NCBI GenBank assembly: GCA_027924585.1
Contig: BSBM01000047.1
Location: 19,903,501 to 19,967,500 of the forward strand
Direction: 5' to 3'
Length of the DNA: 64,000 nt
Source: Larix kaempferi
Taxonomy: Eukaryota; Streptophyta; Pinopsida; Pinales; Pinaceae
In this document: positions 57,201 to 64,000 of the stretch, piece after piece
Position numbering within the stretch: position 1 is the stretch's first letter
How the letters are laid out: each line of letters opens with the position of its first letter
Notes under the pieces: model-generated
Seen by the model: the letters and a program-made list of their open reading frames with translations, nothing else
Told to the model about the DNA's origin: nothing
Database searches by the model: none
Translations under genes and position numbers: made by a program

Positions 57201-58706
57201 TTGGCAATAGTAATCCTCATCTCAACTAGCATTCATCTCTTCATCTAAGTATGCTCCAAAGGTATGGTCTTCTTCTTCCTTGGCTTATCCATAACTTCTA
57301 GATCATAAAACCCTAATTGATTAAAACCCTCATTTTTACTTTTTCTTAGATCTACTTGGATCTAGCCTAGCTTTTGAAAAGATATTGAAAACCCACCTCT
57401 ATAGCATCCAAGGCAATTCGGATCTATAGTTTGGTGGTGATTGGGTTCCATTTGACACACTTTTCAAGGCAAAGTAGCCCTCTTGAGGCAAATCGCACCC
57501 CTTGGGAGAAGCTAGTTGGGTTAGATCTAACACATGGGTAGGTGAGATCCCACTTGATTCACACTCTCCATACTTGATAACCTACCCCTAGTGCCTCAAT
57601 TCATTGATTTTTGCCTTGTGGGCCCCATTCCTCATTTTGAAGGTTGAGCCCCACTTGGGTCAATTTGGTGATGCATGTTCAATCTCAGATCTATGGAGAG
57701 CTAGCCATTGGATGCCCATGATTTTCAAGATCCACATTCATACTTGCCTAAACTACTTGGATCTAAACTTTGGTGGCCTTTGGGTTTGATTTGACACACC
57801 TTTCCATGCTTTTAGCCCTCCTTGGGCAAAGTCGCACTCCTTGGGTGATTGAGTTGTCCCACTTTGAGAAACTGGGTGGTTGAGATTCCATTGGATTTGG
57901 AAAGAGCATACCTTGAAACCTACATGTAGTGTCTCACTTAGTGAAGTTCTGCCTTGGGGGTAGCATTCCTTGTTTTGGGGAAAGTTGTCCACTTGGGTCA
58001 CTTAGTGAAATATTAGATCTAGTCAAATCCAACCATCACATCTCAAATAGCCCACTTGATTTGTATCCTAGGTGTCCCGATCTACATTTCCACATCTCTT
58101 TTGACTCCATTAGCCCATCCATCAAGGCACTAGTTCACCTAGGGCAATTCGCACTCCTTGGGAGTTGTGTCATTTCCTAGATCTCATATGTGGGCATCTC
58201 TAATTTCATCTTAGATCCATAGATCTACTCATTACATGCCCCTTGGTACCATTTGCACCCTTAACTTCACCTTGTGGGTCCCATTTGAACCATTTCCATA
58301 TCCCAAGGAAGTGGGTCCCACTTGTGTATTTCATGGTACTAGATCTTGTCCTTTGATCTCATTATGTGGCCTAAATCATTCATTGGTTGAAACATAAGTC
58401 ATTCCCTAAGCCTCTTTCAACCACACTTAAACTTCTAGGTCCACCTAACCTTGCATTGGTTTCCGTAACTTGTCTTTTACATATCCCTAGGAACCTTTGT
58501 TTGGGTCCAATCACCTATGATTGGTTATAGGGTCTCCCCTTTGGTCTTGATTCATCTTGATCTAAAGTGAAGAGTGCCTCGGTTGACGTGACTCCCAGCT
58601 TGCATTGGGAACCGTGGCATCTCTTGGGTCACCTCTTTAGTTGTCCATCTCCTCTACCATCCCGGATGGGATACCACTAGGGACAACTACAAGTTGTGTG
58701 ATAACA
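54223..58706 (+). mobile_element. 4.5-kb solo-LTR-like element, copy 2
   Basis: Perfect TSD GGACC at 54218-54222 and 58707-58711. It starts TATTATCACATATATAG (TG changed to TA) and ends TGTGATAACA. Homologous along its length to 30297-34510 in opposite orientation, for example GGAGACTTTCCCCCACTG-like, TTTATTGTGTCTCGGCTCTGAG, GGGATTGACCAAGGGTGTTAGAAATTACCC-like and CATCCTATTTAAGGAGAGAGC (promoter-like, about 56740). No coding region. Confidence 0.9.
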
Positions 58707-58711
58707 GGACC

Positions 58712-59131
58712 CTTCTCAACTACTTGGTCCATTGTCCCAGGGGGACTATGTTTATGAAATCCGTGGATGCATACGCACATATCAAATATGCGGGTTTACT
58801 ATGTCGTCTGTTGGATGAGTTCATCCAAGAGATTGGCCTGCAGCATGTTGTCCAACTCATAACGGACAATGCTACGAATTATGTGGCTACTAGTAGGATG
58901 CTTATGGCCAGGTATCCTACAATATTTTGGACTCCTTGTGCCGCCCATTGCATTGATTTGATCCTAGAGGATTTAGGCAAGATTGATTGGATCAAGAATA
59001 CCATTGATTCAGCACGGAGCATCACCAAATTCATATACAATCATGCAGCGGTGCTTAGATTGATGAGAAAGTTCACAGGTGACAAAGAGTTGGTGCAGCC
59101 TGCCATCACACACTTTGCTACGAGCTTTATT
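58712..59131 (+). pseudogene. hAT transposase, continuing DUF659/RNase H-fold part
   Basis: 140 codons, in the same frame as the part ending at 54222: LLNYLVHCPRGTMFMKSVDA, IQEIGLQHVVQLITDNATNY (second catalytic Asp), FWTPCAAHCIDLILEDLGKI, SARSITKFIYNH, PAITHFATSFI. It is then cut by the Copia LTR. The catalytic Glu and the hAT C-terminal domain are not in the window. No stop lies between 53521 and 59131 once the insertion is set aside. Confidence 0.9.
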
Positions 59132-59807
59132 TATTGGATTTTGTGCAACTTCGGAAGTTATTCTTATTATATTCTATTGTAATTATTTGTACCTCCTACG
59201 GGAGTTGATCTTGATGTAATTAATCATGTAAACCCTTGAAAGAATCAATGTAAACCTTGGGGAGAAAATGAAGTAAAGAAAATAATTATTAAATGTATTT
59301 TTATATTCCCCCAAGATAAGTCGGCCCTGTCAAATTAGACAAGTCGACCCAATGGGTAAACTGCCCCAAAACAGTGGGCAGTCTGCCCTAAACAATGCGC
59401 AGAACTACCCCAGTTAGGTCGGCCCAATTTGGGAAAAGTCGAGTCAACCCATAAAGGGAAAAAGTCATTTTTGCGTGTGTATAAATGGAGAGGTTGTATA
59501 CCTCATTTGTTCATTCACTCACACACAACAAGTTCGCATCACTTGGAGAGGAGCTCGCACCTGTAGCTAGGAGAAGCTTAGTTTTGGGGTTTTTGGTTAG
59601 AGAGACTTTCTACTTTCTCTCTCTCATCTCTGTACTTTGTTCTCAGAATTATTCATCTCTATACGAAGGTTACTGGGTTTTTCTCCCGATTGGGTTTCCT
59701 AGGATAAATTCTCGTGTTCTTTGTTTATGTGCTTTGTCTTTCTTCTAGTGATCCTGTTGATTTTATGCAATTGAATTATTATGCTATAATTGTATGAAAC
59801 AATAACA
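59132..59807 (+). repeat. 5' LTR (676 bp)
   Basis: Starts TATTGGATTTTGTGCAAC (family consensus TGTTGG) and ends AAACAATAACA before the primer site. TATAAATG at 59480-59487 is the likely TATA box. It is longer than the related solo LTR (544 bp), mainly through extra CCCAAAACAGTGGGC-like repeats near 59370. Confidence 0.9.
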
Positions 59808-59819
59808 TGGTATCAGAGC
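59808..59819 (+). promoter_or_regulatory. Primer binding site, tRNA-Met type
   Basis: TGGTATCAGAGC immediately after the LTR end; exact match to the usual plant Copia site. Confidence 0.95.
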
Positions 59820-60168
59820 GGTACTAGAAGAAGCAATTGTCAAAACTAGGGTTTCATCTTTCAAGGCCTTCACTCAACTTTTTGGCAGAAAAAGAGACTT
59901 GGGAATTTCGCTCTAAGGAGGGCGCATCTTTTGGTGAAGGCAGAATTCAATTCTGAGAATTTTCAATTTTTGACCTAATTCTACAGCTGCAGCAAAAATT
60001 AGGGTTTCGGTTTCTGACCTACTTCATCCATAGTTTTGGCTAGGCCCCACCTTTTCTCAACACGCCTTGCTAGGGTGCATCTCCCTGTGGAGTCAGTTTT
60101 CCAAGAATCCAACTTCCATTTTTGACCTACCTCCTGCTAGGGTTTCTGGTCTAGATCTGCAGTCAAAG

Positions 60169-61045
60169 ATGATTGGAATGAAGGTTGAAGATTGGCTGGA
60201 AGGGGCTTCCAACTTCATCTCTTGGAAGTCCAGGGTTCTTCTCTTACTAGAAGAAAATGATCTCTTGCAATTTGTCAATGAGAAGGTCCCAGAACTAAAA
60301 GCCGAAGAAGACAAATCTCATTGGAGAAAGAATGATGCCAGAGCAAGAAGGATTTTGGTGGACTCAGTCAGAGATCACTTGGTTCCTCAAATCTCAGGAA
60401 AGAAGATTGCTAGAAAGATGTTCAAAACCATAAAGAAGCTATTTGAACATAGTAGTATCAATGTGACACTCACATTGAGGAACCTGCTATCAAATATGAA
60501 GATGTCCAAGTCAGAATCCATTGCCTCATATTTCATGAGTATCACAGAACTAAGGGGCAAGCTTAGTACTAGTGGAGATCCCATTGATGATAAGGAGCTT
60601 GTCATTACTACTTTAAATGGTCTCCCACCATCTTGGGAGTCATTCATTCAAAGTATAAGCGGTAGATCCAAGCTACCCAAATTTGATAAGCTATGGGCGT
60701 ATTGCACATAGGAAGAGACAAGAATAGCAGCAAGGCAGAGACTTCATGGCACTCAACCTGAGGAGAATCAAGCTTTTTTGTCCCATGCCAAGAAAGGCAA
60801 GGGAAAGGGAAGAAAGTTTTACAAACACAAGCACAAAGGTAGGAGATCAAGTCCTCCTCCAGATTAGAAGGAGAAGAAGAAGGATTTGTCTCAGATACAA
60901 TGCTACAGGTGCAAGGCATGTGGTCATTACGCCAGTAATTGTCGAAGTTCAATTAAAATGAAGCATGAGGCCTCAACTGTTGATGTTGATGAAGACACTC
61001 CTCACAAGAAGTCAAGGAATGATGATCGTTCGAAGTTCTTTTTTT
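60169..61045 (+). pseudogene. Copia gag with two in-frame TAG codons
   Basis: Starts at MIGMKVEDWLEGASNFISWK (60169) and is open to KLWAYCT, where TAG (60709-60711) is followed by EETRIAARQRLHGTQ. A second TAG follows RRSSPPPD (about 60866), then KEKKKDLSQIQ. The zinc knuckle CYRCKACGHYASNC (about 60903-60945) is complete, unlike the copies at 2440 and 12300. It ends shortly after DDRSKFFF. Confidence 0.9.
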
Positions 61046-61700
61046 AGTTCTCCATATGTTGAGGAGATATGAAGATCCAGATTGCCAGAACAGAGGTCTC
61101 TCCATGGTTCCTACAAGAAGGCAGTGGGAGCCCACACACAAAAACAATAAGAGATAAGTATTTGGTTTTCTTGCTTACATAGATCTGTTTTTGTCTTATA
61201 CGTCTTCATAACCATTATATGCAGATCTATCAGGAAGTGCGTTGAGCAGTTGATGTACTATAGACTCTTGTTGTATTTGCTATGCATATGAGATACACAA
61301 CATTTCAAGAACACATAATGGAGCTAGTCTAGATGATATCTCCTTTCTGCATGCTTAGAGTAGTGGACACTCTTGATGGCATGTTCTAGTGGAGATGGCA
61401 GACATCTAGACAGTTCCCAGATGTGTTGTGCTAAAGTATTAGCCAAGATGCCTGTGTAAACTATTGTCATTGCATTGAAATAGACATTAGTTAAATTTGA
61501 TTATGCAATGTCACTGATCATCAGTCGAGATTTGACTTGTAGGGAAAAGAGTCGAGATTTGACTTGTAGGGAAAAGACCATGTGATATGGCCTACATGAG
61601 AAGGATGATGAGACTTGTTTCGATGAACAAGTGATGGACACATGAATTTCGTTGATGTTCAACAGGAAGCGTCTAGGAGTATGACCCTCAGACTAGAAGG
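61046..61700. other. Filler in place of protease and integrase
   Basis: No Copia protease or integrase zinc domain is recognisable. A 28-bp direct duplication (GAGTCGAGATTTGACTTGTAGGGAAAA, twice) lies at about 61523-61577. Either an old deletion with foreign filler or sequence decayed beyond recognition. Confidence 0.5.
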
Positions 61701-63195
61701 ATGACCTCGGAAGAAGCCTTCACAAGAGTGAAACCAGAAGCAGGCCACCTCCGGATCTTTAGTTGTCCAGTCTACATACATGTGCCCAAGGAGGAAAGGA
61801 TGAAGTTAGAACCTTCAGGAAAGAAGGGAACTTTCGTGGGATACAGTGAGTCTTCAAAGGCATACAGAATCTACATCCCAAGATCCAGACAGATTGAAGT
61901 CAGCAGGGATGTGTCCTTTGAAGTAGAAATGGTTGTCAAGAAAGGCAGAGGATCAGACATGGAGATCAATGCTAGAACCAACGGAGATGAGATCAACTCC
62001 CCCTTCAGTTCAGAGGGAGTTAGCAGAAAAGGATGAACCCATCGATTTCATTGATCCAGTTGAGCTAGTTGATGCTCCTAGAGATATTGCAGTAGGTCGA
62101 AAGAGGCCTAGATGGGCACAACAGACTTTGCATGGAGTAGATGGGAGTGTTGAAAAACACAAGGCTAGATTTTTTTCCGGAGGGTTCTCTCAGAAAGAGG
62201 GAGTCGATTATGATGAGACATTTGCTCTTGTGGCTCGATATACTTCCATCAGATCGATCATTGCTATTGCTTCAGCCATGGGGTGGAAGTTGCATCAGAA
62301 TGATTCAAACCCCAACCTTTACTACAAGGTTGCAGATGATGAGCCATTGATTTTGGTCCTTTATGTTGATGACATGTTTTTCACTGGAAATGAGAAACTT
62401 ATCGTATGGTGTAAGAAGAAGCTTGCCTCTGAGCTCGAAATAAAGGATCTTGGATTGATGCATTACTTCTTGGGATTAGAAGTATGGCAAAGGCAGAAGG
62501 ATATTTTCCTACGACAAGGAAAAATACACCATAGATATGGATACAAATTTTAAGAAGCTGAGGGATTCTGCTTCAGGTTCAAATTTGATTGATCCCACTA
62601 TGTATCGCCAACTAATTAGGTCCTTGATGTATCTGACGGACACCAGACCAGATATATGTTTTGCTGTGAATGCTCTCAACCAGTTTATGTGTGAGCCGAG
62701 GTAGTTTCACTCGATTGCTCCAAAACATGTGCTCAGATACTTGCGTGGCACTGTGGGATATGGCCTGAGATATGCTTCAGAGTGTGACTTGAGATTGCAT
62801 GGGTTTACAGACTCAGATTGGGCCAGATGTGTTGCAGATAGGAAGAGTACTTCTGAATGTTGCTTCAGTTTGGGTTCTGCAATGATTTCCTGGTGCAGCA
62901 GGAAGCAGAACTCAATAGCACTTAGTACTGCAGAGGCCGAGTATATGGTTGCTAGTACAGCAGCCCGAGAAGCAATATGGCTTTGTAAACTCCTTGCAGG
63001 ATTGTTTGGCCAGATTCCAAAGCCAACCGTGATTCACTGTGATAACCAGAGCTGTGTGCAGATGTCAGTGAATCCTATATTCCACGACAGGTCGAAGCAT
63101 ATAGAGATTCGGTATCACTTCATACGTGATATGGTGCAGAAAGGTGCGGTCGAGTAAAAGTATGTTCCGACAGATGACCAAACTGCAGATGTTCT
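61701..63195 (+). pseudogene. Copia integrase C-terminus, RT and RNase H with deletions
   Basis: 61701-62036 is the integrase tail (MTSEEAFTRVKPEAGHLRIF, GTFVGYSESSKAYRIY). 61933-62553 is RT: KARFFSGGFSQKEGVDYDE, then MGWKLHQ joined to DSNPNLYYK, which skips about 70 residues including MDVKTAFLN. It goes on with LYVDDMFFTGNEK and LGLMHYFLGLEVWQ. 62729-63157 is RNase H (FTDSDWARCVADRKSTS, STAEAEYM, HCDNQSCVQM), with a stop at KGAVE. Loss of the segment with the first RT Asp makes RT inactive. Confidence 0.9.
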
Positions 63196-64000
63196 TGTTA
63201 TCACACCATAGTAGCAGGGCTACTATTCTTGCACAGCAGATATTTGCACATTTCAGAGCTTCCTTTATTCCAGAGCATGGCTATATATTTTGGATCACTC
63301 ATGATCAGAGCAGTACATTATTCAGATTTTATGACCTTGTGTCAAGGCTGAGCCTTGAGAGTTCAGATTTGATGACTGATGTGACCACTTATCCCATTAC
63401 AGTTTCAGTTCAGTGCCTAGAGATATATTGCAGCAGTGTTTCAGATGATGCATGATGATGATTATTATGATGATCTGTGGATATGTTCTCACTGACTGTG
63501 GATTATTATCTTGTTGATTTAGTCATGATCATGGCATGTGCTTGGTATATTATTCCTGATGTGGCAAACTATTTAAAATGAACTGTAAATCATAAAATGG
63601 ACAATTGCTTGCACTTTTAGGTCATTTAACAAAACTCACTGGTATTCCACCTTACATAGACATGGTCTTTCCCGACACTGGTTGTCTGCTAGTGTAAGCT
63701 CCATATTCACTTGTCTCCATCCATACATGACCTTCCTGTTTGACTTTAAACCCTGACTTGTCTCATTTGACTTTCTGATACCGAGGACTTCCCCATTTTT
63801 CTACCTCTGTGTTTGGACCGCATCCCTGTTTATTCAGTGTCTCGGCTCTGAGTTGGTGACAGAACTTGCTTTTGGTAAGTTGGATTGTAGGCCTAAATCA
63901 TTCTGGTCGGTTGTCCCGATGTTTGGCATTGGCTCGAACTCCCCCTAGTCACTTGAGATGTTGTTGGCTAAAACTGAAAGCTCATGTTCTACCTATGGAA
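63196..64000 (+). mobile_element. 4-kb solo-LTR-like element, copy 3 (runs off window)
   Basis: TGTTATCACACCATAGTAG starts right after ADVL of the Copia RNase H end; GTTCT (63191-63195) is the expected left TSD. The body matches copies 1 and 2: GTGTCTCGGCTCTGAGTTGG, GTTGTCCCGATGTTTGGCAT and CCCCCTAGTCACTTGAGATG. It is cut by the window edge before its promoter-like part. Confidence 0.88.

Larger units (their letters stand above)
52782..59131 (+). mobile_element. hAT transposon (BED finger, DUF659), broken by two insertions
   Basis: The left end CAGTGTTACAAAACTCG (CAGTG is typical of hAT ends) is followed by repeated ACTCG/CGAGT words. The transposase start is at 53521. The element is interrupted at 54223-58706 by a solo-LTR-like element and at 59132 by a Copia. 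The rest of the transposase, including the C-terminal dimerisation region, and the right end must lie beyond the Copia, outside the window. GTTTAATG (52774-52781) would be the left 8-bp duplication. Confidence 0.85.
59132..63195 (+). mobile_element. Copia element inserted in hAT, internally deleted
   Basis: 5' LTR, primer site, gag with zinc knuckle, then unrelated or deleted sequence instead of protease and most of integrase. After that come integrase C-terminus, RT with a central gap, and RNase H. It is cut at 63196 by a third copy of the 4-kb element. Same family as 7673-13706. Its 3' LTR is not in the window, so the TSD cannot be checked. Confidence 0.9.

Overview
This window looks like intergenic and intronic DNA from a seed plant with a very large genome. 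A conifer or other gymnosperm is the best guess. This is inferred from introns of about 4.5 and 26.7 kb packed with nested LTR retrotransposons; no marker in the window names the species. I found one host gene. No rRNA, tRNA gene, CRISPR array or bacterial-style operon was seen.

The host gene is a VPS9A-type guanine-nucleotide exchange factor for RAB5/RABF GTPases, on the minus strand. Three coding exons are visible: 52096-52266, 25186-25365 and 19485-20645. They join in frame to 503 codons. The exons for roughly the first 80 residues are not in the window and should lie beyond base 64000. The intron between the last two exons appears to be a GC-AG intron. Its exon end and donor lie inside an imperfect 80-bp tandem duplication.

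Left region (1-19.4 kb, downstream of the gene): a truncated Copia element (about 2.05-4.18 kb), then a four-part nest. A decayed Gypsy element is split by a Copia element with 1.5-kb LTRs (4486-16573), which is itself split by a second Copia (7673-13706) with a perfect 5-bp target duplication. A foldback repeat and a tandem repeat follow.

Last intron (20.6-25.2 kb): an unclassified 1.8-kb repeat, and a Copia LTR interrupted by a solo LTR of another family (TSD GTAGA).

Giant intron (25.4-52.1 kb): a composite foldback palindrome, a tRNA-derived SINE and a non-autonomous hAT-like element with an 8-bp TSD. Next comes a 13.4-kb Copia composite (28090-41528, TSD CCTCA) that carries two later insertions. 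After it lie a hAT relic, an inverted second copy of the 1.8-kb repeat, and a truncated Gypsy element with the domain order protease, RNase H, reverse transcriptase.

Right region (52.3-64 kb, upstream intron or flank): a BED-finger/DUF659 hAT transposon starting at 52782. It is broken once by a 4.5-kb solo-LTR-like element (TSD GGACC) and again by a Copia element at 59132. That Copia is in turn broken at 63196 by a third copy of the 4-kb element, which runs off the window.

All transposon coding regions are damaged. One is open over a long stretch: the 439-codon reverse transcriptase-RNase H frame at 35089-36408, which an internal deletion has placed directly behind an LTR promoter. Element ends, target duplications and exon junctions were read by eye. 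Coordinates without a TSD or splice site behind them are approximate.
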